Shown: positions 35,696 to 45,735 of the stretch, piece after piece | Numbering within the stretch: position 1 is the first letter of the stretch | How the letters are laid out: each line of letters begins with the position of its first letter | Assembly (NCBI GenBank): GCA_937136415.1 | Contig: CAKZOK010000022.1 | Span: 1-64,000 of the forward strand | Direction of reading: 5' to 3' | Source of the DNA: an uncultured Cytophagales bacterium | GTDB taxonomy: Bacteria > Bacteroidota > Bacteroidia > Cytophagales > Bernardetiaceae | DNA: 64,000 bases | The notes under the pieces: model-generated | Told to the model about the DNA's origin: nothing | Database searches by the model: none | The model's input: the letters and a program-made list of their open reading frames with translations, nothing else | Program-made: the position numbers and the translations under genes

Positions 35696-36183
35696 AGAAG
35701 ATTATTGTAATTGAAATAGTTAGTTGAATAATATTTTTTTTCAAAATTAATACCATATTGTCTAATAATAAGGTTTAAAAAAATTTTGAAGTTTATTTTT
35801 TTTATAAAAAATAGTCTGTTTAGCTCATTGGAGGAATAAACAAATCTATTTTAATTTAAAAAGTCCTATCTTCAAAACCTTAACTGAATATCTTCATTGA
35901 GATATATTGCAGCTTTATTGACTAAAATCTTTATTTTAAAATATAGACTTATTTATATTTTAAAAATAGAAATACTTTATTTCTTCTTTTTATTAAAAAA
36001 AGCAATTTAAAGAAATAATTTAGTAAAAATACGCAAAAAATTGAATTTAGTATGTTAATCAACACTAAAATAAAAATTTGTAGTTTATTTTTGCTTTCAA
36101 CTTGTTGAAAATATTATCTTCTGATATTCTTTTCAATAAAAATCACTTCATTCTTACATTTCTCTTAATTTTATAAACAACAA
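35696..36183. other. Divergent intergenic region
   Basis: About 490 AT-rich bases lie between the divergent M3 peptidase and SpmA-SpmB genes. I see no reading frame, repeat or strong hairpin; it presumably holds both promoters. Confidence 0.4.
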
Positions 36184-37416
36184 ATGGCTCTTAATCGAAT
36201 TTGGATAGGTTTTTTTCTCATTGCTTTTGTCTTCGCAGTTTTTCAATTATTTAATGGAAATATTGAAGTTTTTTCTAAAATTACCAACAGTACTTTTGAT
36301 AGTGCAAAGGTAGGCTTCGAAATTTCTCTTTATCTAACTGGTGCGATGGCTCTTTGGCTAGGCATTATGCGAATAGGCGAACAAGCTGGTGCGATTGAAG
36401 TGCTGGCACGGTTAGTTAGCCCTCTTTTTAAGCATCTTTTTCCAGAAGTTCCCAAAAACCATGGAGCTGTGGGGGCAATGCTCATGAATTTCTCGGCAAA
36501 TATGCTGGGTTTGGATAATGCAGCCACACCATTAGGATTGAAGGCAATGGAAGAGTTACAAACGCTAAATCCAAAACCAGAAACGGCTAGTAATGCACAA
36601 ATAATGTTTTTGGTTTTGAACACTTCTGGGCTTACTATTATTCCTGTTTCGGTAATGGTCTATCGGGCGCAAGCTGGGGCAGTCAATCCTGCTGAAATAT
36701 TTGTTCCTATTCTGATAGCTACTTTTTTTGCTACATTGGCTGGTATTTTAGCTGTTGGAATAAAACAAAAACTCAATCTTTTGCACCCTGTTGTGATTGC
36801 TTATTTGGGTGGATTGACTGCTTTTATTTGTCTTATTACTTGGTTTTTTGGCACATTATCACAAGAAAAAATTACACTTTATTCTTCTGTGGCAAGTAAT
36901 TTTATTTTATTTGGTGTAATGGTTGGTTTTATTGCTTGGGCTGCTTTCAAAAAAGTAAATGTCTATGAAACTTTTATTGAAGGTGCAAAAGAAGGCTTTT
37001 CGATTGCCATAAAAGTAATTCCTTATTTGGTTGCAATGCTTGTCGCTATTGGCGTTTTTCGTGCTTCGGGTGCAATGGAAATGCTTATTTCTGCTGTCAG
37101 TTGGTTTATTTCTTTATTTGGTTTTGATACAGAATTTGTGAAAGCTCTGCCGATTGCAATTATGAAACCTCTTAGTGGAAGTGGCGCAAGAGGACTTATG
37201 ATTGATGCTTTTACTACTCATGGAGTAGATTCTTTTGTTGGGAAAGTAGCTGCAACACTACAAGGCTCAACCGATACAACATTTTATGTTTTGGCTGTTT
37301 ATTTTGGTTCTGTCAATATAAAAAATACAAGATATGCTGTTAGTTGTGGTTTGATTGCTGACGGAGTGGGAATAATTGCAGCAATTTTGCTTAGTTATTT
37401 GTTTTTTGCTTCATAA
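36184..37416 (+). CDS. Fused SpmA-SpmB nucleoside-recognition membrane protein
   Basis: The 410-residue membrane protein contains two Gate (nucleoside recognition) domains in series. The first half resembles SpmA (FEISLYLTGAMALWLGIMRIGEQAG, MLMNFSANMLGLDNAATPLGLKAMEELQ). The second resembles SpmB (EGAKEGFSIAIKVIPYLVAMLVAIGVFRASGAM, KPLSGSGARGLMID, GSTDTTFYVLAVYFG). In Bacillus these are separate spore-maturation proteins; in non-sporulating Bacteroidota the fused form is common and its role is unknown, perhaps transport. About ten hydrophobic segments are visible. A terminator follows. Confidence 0.88.
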   Translation: MALNRIWIGFFLIAFVFAVFQLFNGNIEVFSKITNSTFDSAKVGFEISLYLTGAMALWLGIMRIGEQAGAIEVLARLVSPLFKHLFPEVPKNHGAVGAMLMNFSANMLGLDNAATPLGLKAMEELQTLNPKPETASNAQIMFLVLNTSGLTIIPVSVMVYRAQAGAVNPAEIFVPILIATFFATLAGILAVGIKQKLNLLHPVVIAYLGGLTAFICLITWFFGTLSQEKITLYSSVASNFILFGVMVGFIAWAAFKKVNVYETFIEGAKEGFSIAIKVIPYLVAMLVAIGVFRASGAMEMLISAVSWFISLFGFDTEFVKALPIAIMKPLSGSGARGLMIDAFTTHGVDSFVGKVAATLQGSTDTTFYVLAVYFGSVNIKNTRYAVSCGLIADGVGIIAAILLSYLFFAS

Positions 37417-37485
37417 ATAATTGAAGTTATTTATGAATTGGATTTGTGCAAGCATTTCTTGGTGTCGCTACGTTTAAATAACTAC

Positions 37486-37525
37486 AAAAAAGCCTCTACT
37501 AAAATAAATTAGTAAAGGCTTTTTT
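37486..37525. terminator. Bidirectional terminator
   Basis: AAAAAGCCTctACTAA-type arm and TTAGTAAAGGCTTTTTT form a stable hairpin between the convergent SpmA-SpmB and ftsH genes. A fragment of the GGTGT/CGCT repeat (from about 37459) lies just before it. Confidence 0.8.
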
Positions 37526-37544
37526 ATAAAAAAAATAAAATTCT

Positions 37545-39590
37545 TTATTGTAGAGGGTCTAAATTTCCTTCCAAAACATCATCAAATCCATTTTTGGTAT
37601 GTTTTTCATAATTAGTAGGTTCATCAAACGGACGTTTGCCTATTAATTTCTCTAAGTCGCTTTGGAATAAAACTTCTTTTTCTAAAAGCTCTTTTGCAAT
37701 AATTTCTAATGCGTCTTTGTGTTCTATCAATAAATCTTTGGTAAATGTATAAGCTCTCTCTACCATTGCTTTTACTTCCTCATCAATTACCTGTGCTGTT
37801 GCATCAGAATATGGTTTGCCTGCAAAATCCGAACGTTGTGCATCATAAAATGAAATATTACCTACTTTTGGATTCATTCCATAAACAGAAACCATACTAT
37901 ATGCCATTTTGGTAATTCTTTCAAGGTCTGATAATGCGCCTGTTGAGATTTTTCCAAAAATAATTTCTTCGGCAGCACGCCCTCCCAAAGCCATACACAT
38001 TTCGTCGGTAAGCTGTTCGGTTGTGTAAAGGAACTGTTCTTTTGGCAAATATTGTGCATATCCTAAGGCTGCAATTCCACGAGGAACAATCGAAACCTTA
38101 ACCAATGGGTCTGCATGTTCTAAGAACCAACCTGCTACGGCGTGTCCTGCTTCATGATAGGCAACAATTTTCTTTTCTTCTGGCGAAATAATTTTGTTTT
38201 TCTTTTCTAGTCCACCAATTACTCTATCAATGGCACTTTCAAAATCTACCATTTCAATAGCTTTTTTATTTACACGAGCAGCAATTAGGGCAGCTTCATT
38301 ACAAACATTTGCAATCTCTGCGCCTGCAAAACCGGGAGTTTGAGCAGCTAATTTTTTGGCATCAATTTCTGGAGCAGCTTTTAATGGCTCTAAATGCACA
38401 CTAAAAATAGCTTCCCTTCCTTTAATATCTGGCTTATCAATACTAATTTGTCTGTCAAAACGACCTGGACGCATCAAAGCAGAATCCAAAACATCTGGAC
38501 GATTGGTTGCTCCCAAAATAATTACACCTGCATCGGTAGAAAATCCGTCCATTTCTACTAAAAGTGAATTTAATGTATTTTCACGCTCATCATTCGAACC
38601 AGGTTGCTTTCCACCACCACGAGAACGACCAATAGCATCAATTTCATCAATAAAAATAATACAAGGTGCTTTTTCTTTTGCTTGCTTAAACAAATCACGT
38701 ACACGAGCAGCACCCACACCTACAAACATTTCTACAAAATCAGAACCCGAAAGCGAGAAAAAGGGAACACCAGCTTCTCCAGCTACAGCCTTTGCAAGCA
38801 ATGTTTTACCAGTACCGGGAGGACCTACAAGCAAAACACCTTTAGGAATTTTGCCACCCAAATCTGTATATTTTGTTGGCTGACGAAGAAAATCTACCAC
38901 TTCTTCTACTTCTTGTTTTGCTTCATCTAAACCTGCAACATCTTCAAAAGTAATTTTGACTTTATTTTCTGTATCAAACAAAGAAACCTTAGCTTTTCCG
39001 ATATTAAATATCTGTCCACCAGCTCCTCCACCTGTCATACGACGCATCAAAAACCAAAAAGCAACCAAGATAAGAATCAAGAATCCCCAAGTAAAAATCA
39101 CTCCACTAAAATCAGTATCTTGCCCTACATCATAGGTTATACGTTTGTCGGCAGGTAGGTCAGCTTGAAGTTTGTCAAAATCTTCTTTAAAGCTCTCACC
39201 ACTTGTAATATTTAAGAAATAATGAGGAGGTTTTTCAATGATTGCGCCAAAAGGATTTTGTTGTTTTAGCTCATTTATATACTTCTCTTTTTTGAGGGCT
39301 TTTTCGGTAAGTGTAAGTTCTACAATATTTTTGTTTGTGATAAGTTTTACACTTTCAATATCTCCAGCACGAGCCATTTTATCAAATTCTTGCTCATACG
39401 TTTTGATTGCTGTACTCTGATTGAGATACCACGCTCCCAAAATCAAAGCAATCAGAAGACCTGACAACCAAATCTGATAATTGCCTCCTGTGCCTTTTGG
39501 TATATTGTTACGAATTGGATTTTTGGTGTTTTTGGTATCCTTTGTTTCCTTCGTGTTTTTTGTTGTTTTACTGTCTTTTTCTGTCGCCAT
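37545..39590 (-). CDS. ftsH: ATP-dependent zinc metalloprotease FtsH
   Basis: The 681-residue membrane protease has a Lys/Thr-rich leader (KDSKTTKNTKETKDTKNTKN) and two membrane helices (WLSGLLIALILGAWYL at about 45, and FTWGFLILILVAFWFLM at about 168). The AAA module has Walker A GPPGTGKT, CIIFIDEIDAIG and the SRH ATNRPDVLDSALMRPGRFDR. The zinc protease site is HEAGH (about 479). It degrades misfolded and regulatory membrane proteins. It lies 250 bases after rsfS on the same strand, an arrangement (birA, rsfS, ftsH) often seen in Bacteroidota. The repetitive TK-rich leader is longer than in most homologues. Confidence 0.96.
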   Translation of the reverse strand: MATEKDSKTTKNTKETKDTKNTKNPIRNNIPKGTGGNYQIWLSGLLIALILGAWYLNQSTAIKTYEQEFDKMARAGDIESVKLITNKNIVELTLTEKALKKEKYINELKQQNPFGAIIEKPPHYFLNITSGESFKEDFDKLQADLPADKRITYDVGQDTDFSGVIFTWGFLILILVAFWFLMRRMTGGGAGGQIFNIGKAKVSLFDTENKVKITFEDVAGLDEAKQEVEEVVDFLRQPTKYTDLGGKIPKGVLLVGPPGTGKTLLAKAVAGEAGVPFFSLSGSDFVEMFVGVGAARVRDLFKQAKEKAPCIIFIDEIDAIGRSRGGGKQPGSNDERENTLNSLLVEMDGFSTDAGVIILGATNRPDVLDSALMRPGRFDRQISIDKPDIKGREAIFSVHLEPLKAAPEIDAKKLAAQTPGFAGAEIANVCNEAALIAARVNKKAIEMVDFESAIDRVIGGLEKKNKIISPEEKKIVAYHEAGHAVAGWFLEHADPLVKVSIVPRGIAALGYAQYLPKEQFLYTTEQLTDEMCMALGGRAAEEIIFGKISTGALSDLERITKMAYSMVSVYGMNPKVGNISFYDAQRSDFAGKPYSDATAQVIDEEVKAMVERAYTFTKDLLIEHKDALEIIAKELLEKEVLFQSDLEKLIGKRPFDEPTNYEKHTKNGFDDVLEGNLDPLQ

Positions 39591-39840
39591 TTATAAAAAA
39601 AGTGTATATAAGGAATGATTACAAATTAGTATCTTTAATTTATTTTTATTCCTAAGTAGTATAATTATAAGATTTTTCAATTTTGTCTAAACTGAATAAA
39701 TCTATTTTATATTTCAGTTTCTAGTATCCATTGCAAATTATGGATTCTTAAACCAAAAAGCTAGTTCTATTGTTTGTAATCATTTTATCAAAAATCTATT
39801 ATTTTGATTTTTTAATAAAAAAAGAACTCTTTTTGTTGTC

Positions 39841-40215
39841 TTACTCCAAATCAGGAATTTGAGTTACTTTTGCATCTCCCCAAAGCTCTTCTAAACCAAA
39901 ACGTTCTCTCTTTTCAGCTTGAAAAATATGAACCACCACATCTACATAATCCAACAAAATCCATTGACGATTTTCTCTACCCTCCACATGCCAAGGGTCT
40001 TGTTTGTAGGTTTTGTAGGTTTCTGCCTCTACGGATTGTTTGAGCGCATCAACGTGCGTATCTGATGTACCTGTGCAGACAATAAAAAAATCTGCAATAG
40101 AATTTTTGACATCACGCAAATCAAGCAATGTAATTGATTTTCCTTTTCGGTCTTGAAGACCAGCCACAACAGCTTGAGAAAGCATTTGTGAAGTAACAGA
40201 CTGTTTTTGAGTCAT
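39841..40215 (-). CDS. rsfS: Ribosomal silencing factor RsfS
   Basis: The 124-residue protein shows the RsfS/DUF143 pattern: GLQDRKGKSITLLDLRDVKNSIADFFIVCTGTSDTHVDALKQSVE, then WHVEGRENRQWILLDYVDVVVHIF near the C-terminus, ending in an acidic EELWGDAKVTQI. RsfS binds ribosomal protein uL14 and blocks subunit joining when nutrients are low. It is followed by ftsH and is divergent from birA across about 200 bases that must hold both promoters. Confidence 0.93.
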   Translation of the reverse strand: MTQKQSVTSQMLSQAVVAGLQDRKGKSITLLDLRDVKNSIADFFIVCTGTSDTHVDALKQSVEAETYKTYKQDPWHVEGRENRQWILLDYVDVVVHIFQAEKRERFGLEELWGDAKVTQIPDLE

Positions 40216-40420
40216 AGTCTAAATTTAATATTTTTTTTAAAAAATTAGAGGAAAGTAACTAGCTTTCATAATTTTGATTTAATTTTGAGTTCGGTTTTAA
40301 TTACAAATTAGATAACAATTTTGTTCCAATTTTGATAAAAAAGGAAGCAAAAATTCAATTACAAAGATAAGGTATTATCACAGAAAATGAATATCATTAT
40401 ATCAAATCCATTAAATATAA

Positions 40421-41269
40421 ATGAATAATTACAAAATTCATACAAAGGGGCTTTTTGTGGGGCAAAATCAAATTTACCTGCCAAGCTGTCAGTCGACAAA
40501 CGAGAGTTTGGCAAAACTTATTTTAAAAAGTAAACAAGAAAGACAAAATAAGAATAATTCTATTTTTGAAGGAACACTCCTCTGGACAAACAATCAAACA
40601 CAAGGAAAAGGACAACGAGGAAATAGTTGGATAAGTAAAGAAAATCAAAATCTAACTTTTTCTATTTTGCTCAATCCTACTTTTTTAGTTCCAAAAGAAT
40701 ATTTTTGGATTACGATTGCTATTTCTTTGGGAGTTCGTGATGCCTTAGAAGAAATTTTGAAAGCTAATCACTCCCAAATTGCTGACAAAATAAAAATAAA
40801 ATGGACAAATGATATTTTTATTTCTAATAACAACAAAGACAAAAAAATGGGAGGGATTTTGATAGAAAATCAAATTTGTTCGCAAGCCATAAACCAAAGT
40901 ATTGTAGGAATTGGAATCAATGTCAATCAAATTTTTGATACAAAAAATAAGGAAAACCGAGCTACTTCATTAAAGGAATTGACAAATAAAGAATGGAATA
41001 AGGAAAGTATTTTGGCTGAACTTCTTTTTTTTATAGAAAAACGTTATCTACAATTACGAGCAGGAAAAAAGGATAATTTAAAAACCGATTATCTTTCCTA
41101 TCTTTTTCGTTATCAAGAGTGGCATTATTACAAAGACAAAATCAAAAATCAAAAAATTACAGGACAGATTTTGGGAATCAATCCAGAGGGAAAATTAGCT
41201 CTAGAAATAGCAGGACAAGATGGAAAAATTAAGTATTTTGAAAATAAAGAAATTGAGTTTTTGTATTAA
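40421..41269 (+). CDS. birA: Biotin--[acetyl-CoA-carboxylase] ligase
   Basis: The 282-residue enzyme attaches biotin to the carboxylase carrier protein. It has the catalytic domain: LPSCQSTNESLAKLI, LLWTNNQTQGKGQRGNSWISKENQNLTFSILL (the biotin/adenylate loop, here GKGQRGNSW), IKIKWTNDIFI, KKMGGILIENQ and IVGIGINVNQ. A small SH3-like C-terminal domain (ITGQILGINPEGKLALEI) follows. There is no N-terminal DNA-binding domain, so it is a group I ligase without repressor function. It is divergent from rsfS. Confidence 0.92.
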   Translation: MNNYKIHTKGLFVGQNQIYLPSCQSTNESLAKLILKSKQERQNKNNSIFEGTLLWTNNQTQGKGQRGNSWISKENQNLTFSILLNPTFLVPKEYFWITIAISLGVRDALEEILKANHSQIADKIKIKWTNDIFISNNNKDKKMGGILIENQICSQAINQSIVGIGINVNQIFDTKNKENRATSLKELTNKEWNKESILAELLFFIEKRYLQLRAGKKDNLKTDYLSYLFRYQEWHYYKDKIKNQKITGQILGINPEGKLALEIAGQDGKIKYFENKEIEFLY

Positions 41270-41324
41270 AAACACTTTAATTTGTAGAGTTTTGTTTTGA
41301 CTTAAACACCTGTTTATCAATATT

Positions 41325-44300
41325 TTATTCTACATAATTCAAACCAAATTCCAAAAGTGTATCCAAAGTCAGCCCAAAGGCAATTCCAAAACCAAAACCA
41401 TATTGCACAAGCCTATCAAAATATTTCTTAGCAAAAGAATTAAACAGTGCTTCGATTTCTTTTGGTTGCATTTGAGAAACCTCTTTGATAACAATATTTT
41501 TTATTGGAATAGAAGCCAAAATATGAGGCAATTCTTCTTGTAAAGCCTCTAAACCTGCATTTAGCAAAAGCTCAACTACAAAATCTTTGCTCTCATCTGG
41601 AATATTTTTGAGTGTTGGTAATAGATTTTTTTGAATAAAATGAGATAGAGCTTCCTCAAAAAGGGCTTTGTTTTTGGGCTGGTCTAATTGCTTTTGAATG
41701 GCTTTTGAAATATCTTTTTCCAAAATTTGCCAATCTACAAACTCATCAGCAGGAATTTTCTTTATTCTATCAAACAAAAGTGCTACCACCCTTCGCCCTT
41801 GTGCATCTAAGGCAGCCGATTTCAAAATCTGTTTACTGACCTTTTCAATCGTCTGATTGAGGGCTGGCTTATTGATTCTTTGCCATAAAGCAGTATTAGC
41901 ATTCAATTTATTTTCTTGATTTTCGAAACTTTCTTTCTGTAAAATTGATTCAATTACACCAATAATAAGCTCATTTGGTTTTTCTTGTAATTGTTTTTTA
42001 TTGGAAAAATAATGCGTTTTGAGATGCTTTCCTGCTAGTTTTAATTCTGTTTGAAGAAGGTTTTGTAGGTCTTCTAAAGAATCAATATCTGTAACCGAAA
42101 TAAAAGTCGAAACTTTAGTCTGAAAGAGTGTTTTTAATAATTGATTGGTCAAATCTCTGACTGCTTTTTGTGTCGTCTGATTTCCTAAAAGGTTAGAAAC
42201 TGTTTTTTCTAAATATAAATTATTGAGCTTTACCCCCACTTCTCCCAAAGAAACTTCTCCGATGCGTTCGACTTCATTATGAACCAAACGATTTACACTT
42301 TCAATTTCTTTCAATAAAAATTTTGGTATGCCTTCGGTAGCCAATTCTTTAGCTGTTTTTTTGATAGCTTTTTTATAAATAAATGCAGCTTTTTGTTCAG
42401 AATATGCCTTTTCATACACTTGATTTGCAACCTCTTCGCTATTTTGGGTAAGCCATTCAGCCCCTGTTTCTATCATTTTTTGAATAATAAAATCAATATT
42501 ATTTGTGAGCAAATTAAGCAAAGAACCGTCAAAAAGATTACCTATTTTTTTATCATCTGCAATTTCTGTTGAGATATGTTTATCTATAAATTCGAATACT
42601 TTTGCTTGTGTTGTGGTATCTTGAAGCTGCTCAACTAAATAATCTGAAAGTTTTGTTTCTAAGTTATGAGTTTGTTTTTTGCTAATATAACTCTGAATTG
42701 TTCGCTCTGTTGCTTTTTCTGCAAACTCCGAATTAAGTTGATTAATCAAATAATTTACCTGCTGTTGGCTATCAATTTTCTCAAAAAATGAATCCATTTC
42801 TAAGCTAATCCAATTTTTAATTTTATCATACAAAACCATTCTTACAGACTGTGGGAGTGCATCTCCTAAATTTTCATGGCTTTTTAAATAACTCTCAATT
42901 TGTTCTAAAGTTGTTTGAGAAACCAAATCAGAAAGCGAATCATCTTGAATATATTTCAAAACAGTGCTTTCAAAAGAAGCTGTATCAATATCTTCTAAAG
43001 TTATTTTTTGATAAGGCTCAATTCCTTTTTTTAGCAATGAAGATAATTTATTTTCCTGTGTAAAATTCTCAACCAATCTCCACCCCAATTCAGCTCCTTT
43101 TTGGGCAATAAAAGCTTTGTAATCTTCTGTATATTCATAGATTTTGGAATAATTATCAGACTGAATCCAATTTTTTGCCCCTGTCATAATCTTATCCTTA
43201 CTGGTATCAAATGAAGCTCTTAATCCTTCCTCATTCATCAGTTTATCGCCTACAAAATTGCCCATATTATTGGCAAAACGCTCACGATTTTTAATGACAA
43301 TTCCGGGGGTAAGAGGAACAACAGCTTTTTTGTTTGTTAGAGGAAAATATTTTTTCTCATAAGGCTTAAAAATCATTTGTAGGGCAATCCAATTTGTTCC
43401 CAAACCAGTAGCACCATACGCCAAAGCAGGAAGAGTATATCTCAAAATAGGCTGGCTAATTTCGGGCATTGCAGCCAATGTACCACCTGCAACCCCACCC
43501 CAAAGTGCACCCAATGTAGTGATTGGTTTGAGTTCTTTTCCCATAAATTTTTCGACCATTGTTCGAATAGTTTCGGGAGATTGTTGGCTAAGATTTAATT
43601 TTACTACTTCCTCAATACGCCCTTCTACAAGTTTTTCTAAATTCTGAACCAAAAATTTATGTAATACTTTTGACAAATCTTCCGAAATACTAGGAAATTT
43701 TTTGAGTGATGCTAAATAACCTCTGACTTCCTCATTTTCTATTTCTCTCAAAAATTCTATCACATAAGAATCAGCTCTTTCAGTAAGTGCAATGGCTAAT
43801 TCTTCTATTTGGTCTGCCGAAATAAGACGGCTAATGGGCTGTTTATTTACTCGTTTGGAGATTTGTTTTGAAAGGAAATCTGTTATTTCTTTTTGGTGAT
43901 GTTGAGATTTTTCAACTGCCCATTTTTCAAAATTCATTGCTATTTTTTTGCGCTGTTCGGCTAAAATAAGTTCGTTTAGAGGAGTTTGAATAATTTTATC
44001 TAACCTCTTATTGAGTTCAGTTGTTAGGCGTTCTGAAAATTTGGGGCTAAAAATCAGCGATTTAAGAGATTTTTCTCTAAACTTATTTAGATTTACTAAT
44101 AAAAATGGAATCAATTTTTGAGTAGGAATAAATTCTCTTATTTCTTTTTCCAAAAATAGATTTGCAATCGGCATCACGTCCATACGGCTAAGTGCATCAC
44201 TTACATTTTTGCGCAAAATTTTGGTCAATGAAACTACTGTATTTTGCGTTTTCAGACCAGCCACAATTTCACCTATACTTTTACTTTCCAAATACTCCAC

Positions 44301-45488
44301 TACTTGTTCGGTCAGTTCTTTGGCTACTTGTTGAGGGTTTCGACGGTAAGAATCAATAATACTTGTTACCTTTCCAATAATATCTGTTGATTGACTAATA
44401 CTTCCTACAAAAACATTTACAAGCCAATTTTTGAATCCTGATTCTACATTATTGGTAAAGGTTCTGTCAATCAAAATTTCTAATTCCCTCTGACGAGAAT
44501 ATAACCAACCAATCACTTTTACCAAAATGGCAGGGAATTGATGTTCGAAGAATTTCTCTAACCTTATTTTTGTATCTTGGTCTAAGAGTTCGAAAATTGT
44601 TTTTTCTTCTTTTTCTAGTGTATTTATCAAAAAATCAGAAAAAACATCTAATATTTTAGCTCCTTCATCGGTTTCTAAAATGGTTTGCAAACGCTTCAAA
44701 ATTTCTTTTGCTAGATGTTCTGCTTTATTTTTTCCTAAGATGTCTATAAGTCGTTTTTTCGAAATTCGTTCTGCTAGATTTGTAACCAATTCTTCAATTT
44801 CTAACTCTTCAAATGTCTGATTAATAAGATTTTCTATTGGTTTTTTGTGTTGTGCTTCTAAGAGCAAATGCAAATCGGCAGTCAAAAAATGCAATTCCTC
44901 TTTAATATTTTTTTGTAAATCTTGATGAATAAAAGATGAAATAGACTCATTTCCAATTTCATCGGCAAAATTACGCACAAGTTTTTCCAAACTGTTCCAT
45001 TCAGAAACACCAATCATCAATTCTTTTACAATATTTTTGCTTACACTTTGCCATTGCTCATCAGAAATGGCATCTCCTAGTGTGGTTTCTTTCGAAAGAT
45101 GAAGTAAAAAAGGTTCTAAGGTTTGGGGCAGATTACTTTTTGCTTGTTTTCTAATTGTATCTGTTGCTTCCTTAAATTTGGGAATGTCTTGTAGGGTAAA
45201 ATTTTCAGAAACAGAGCTTACCAATTTGGCTTCTATATAAGTTTGAACTGTTTTTTGCAGCGCATTTTTAAACTCTTGATTTTCTACTTGTGGCAGCAGT
45301 GTTTTATGATTGAGAATATCTTTTTCAACCAATTTACTAATATTGATAACAAACTCGTGATGTGTTTTGAGAAAAATCCCTCCCAACCCAAAACGCTTTC
45401 TAAAAAGCATCTGAATTGCCAAATCATTGGTAATATATCCTACAAATGCGCCTGTGAGTGCTTTTGCTGCGTAAGTAAGTCCGACCAT
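41325..45488 (-). CDS. Giant double DUF445 membrane-anchored protein
   Basis: The 1387-residue protein carries the DUF445 signature twice. At the N-terminus, after a helix, it reads GAFVGYITNDLAIQMLFRKRF. At about 655-720 a second hydrophobic pair (LGALWGGVAGGTLAAM, LPALAYGATGLGTNWIALQMIF) repeats the G-x-TN-x2-A-x2-M-x-F pattern, and a third hydrophobic stretch (YGFGFGIAFGLTLDTLLEF) ends the protein. Between them are long helical, charged stretches likely to form coiled coils or helical repeats. Single-copy DUF445 proteins (YheB/YjiN) are about 400 residues. This one looks like a duplicated, greatly extended form. The function is unknown; it should be inner-membrane anchored with large helical arms. 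Confidence 0.82.
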   Translation of the reverse strand: MVGLTYAAKALTGAFVGYITNDLAIQMLFRKRFGLGGIFLKTHHEFVINISKLVEKDILNHKTLLPQVENQEFKNALQKTVQTYIEAKLVSSVSENFTLQDIPKFKEATDTIRKQAKSNLPQTLEPFLLHLSKETTLGDAISDEQWQSVSKNIVKELMIGVSEWNSLEKLVRNFADEIGNESISSFIHQDLQKNIKEELHFLTADLHLLLEAQHKKPIENLINQTFEELEIEELVTNLAERISKKRLIDILGKNKAEHLAKEILKRLQTILETDEGAKILDVFSDFLINTLEKEEKTIFELLDQDTKIRLEKFFEHQFPAILVKVIGWLYSRQRELEILIDRTFTNNVESGFKNWLVNVFVGSISQSTDIIGKVTSIIDSYRRNPQQVAKELTEQVVEYLESKSIGEIVAGLKTQNTVVSLTKILRKNVSDALSRMDVMPIANLFLEKEIREFIPTQKLIPFLLVNLNKFREKSLKSLIFSPKFSERLTTELNKRLDKIIQTPLNELILAEQRKKIAMNFEKWAVEKSQHHQKEITDFLSKQISKRVNKQPISRLISADQIEELAIALTERADSYVIEFLREIENEEVRGYLASLKKFPSISEDLSKVLHKFLVQNLEKLVEGRIEEVVKLNLSQQSPETIRTMVEKFMGKELKPITTLGALWGGVAGGTLAAMPEISQPILRYTLPALAYGATGLGTNWIALQMIFKPYEKKYFPLTNKKAVVPLTPGIVIKNRERFANNMGNFVGDKLMNEEGLRASFDTSKDKIMTGAKNWIQSDNYSKIYEYTEDYKAFIAQKGAELGWRLVENFTQENKLSSLLKKGIEPYQKITLEDIDTASFESTVLKYIQDDSLSDLVSQTTLEQIESYLKSHENLGDALPQSVRMVLYDKIKNWISLEMDSFFEKIDSQQQVNYLINQLNSEFAEKATERTIQSYISKKQTHNLETKLSDYLVEQLQDTTTQAKVFEFIDKHISTEIADDKKIGNLFDGSLLNLLTNNIDFIIQKMIETGAEWLTQNSEEVANQVYEKAYSEQKAAFIYKKAIKKTAKELATEGIPKFLLKEIESVNRLVHNEVERIGEVSLGEVGVKLNNLYLEKTVSNLLGNQTTQKAVRDLTNQLLKTLFQTKVSTFISVTDIDSLEDLQNLLQTELKLAGKHLKTHYFSNKKQLQEKPNELIIGVIESILQKESFENQENKLNANTALWQRINKPALNQTIEKVSKQILKSAALDAQGRRVVALLFDRIKKIPADEFVDWQILEKDISKAIQKQLDQPKNKALFEEALSHFIQKNLLPTLKNIPDESKDFVVELLLNAGLEALQEELPHILASIPIKNIVIKEVSQMQPKEIEALFNSFAKKYFDRLVQYGFGFGIAFGLTLDTLLEFGLNYVE

Positions 45489-45735
45489 AAATGCGTTTTT
45501 TGCTTATATATTGCTTGTGAGAACACCAACAACTAAAAATTGAGTTTTGTTTCTAATCTATTAAGAACGTAAAAAATGCCTTTGTGTTTTTGAAATCCTC
45601 TTTCTTTATCATTTAATTATATAAAATTGAATTTCTAAATTTTCGAATGCTGAATAAAAAAAATGATTTTTTTTATTCATTAAAATTGAGTTTTTTTGTA
45701 AGTTGTATAAAATTTTACAAAAAATATTTTTCAAT

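Noticed and set aside
38356-38883. 175-codon plus-strand frame inside ftsH
   Set aside because: It is the complement of the conserved FtsH AAA domain; codon structure follows the minus-strand gene.
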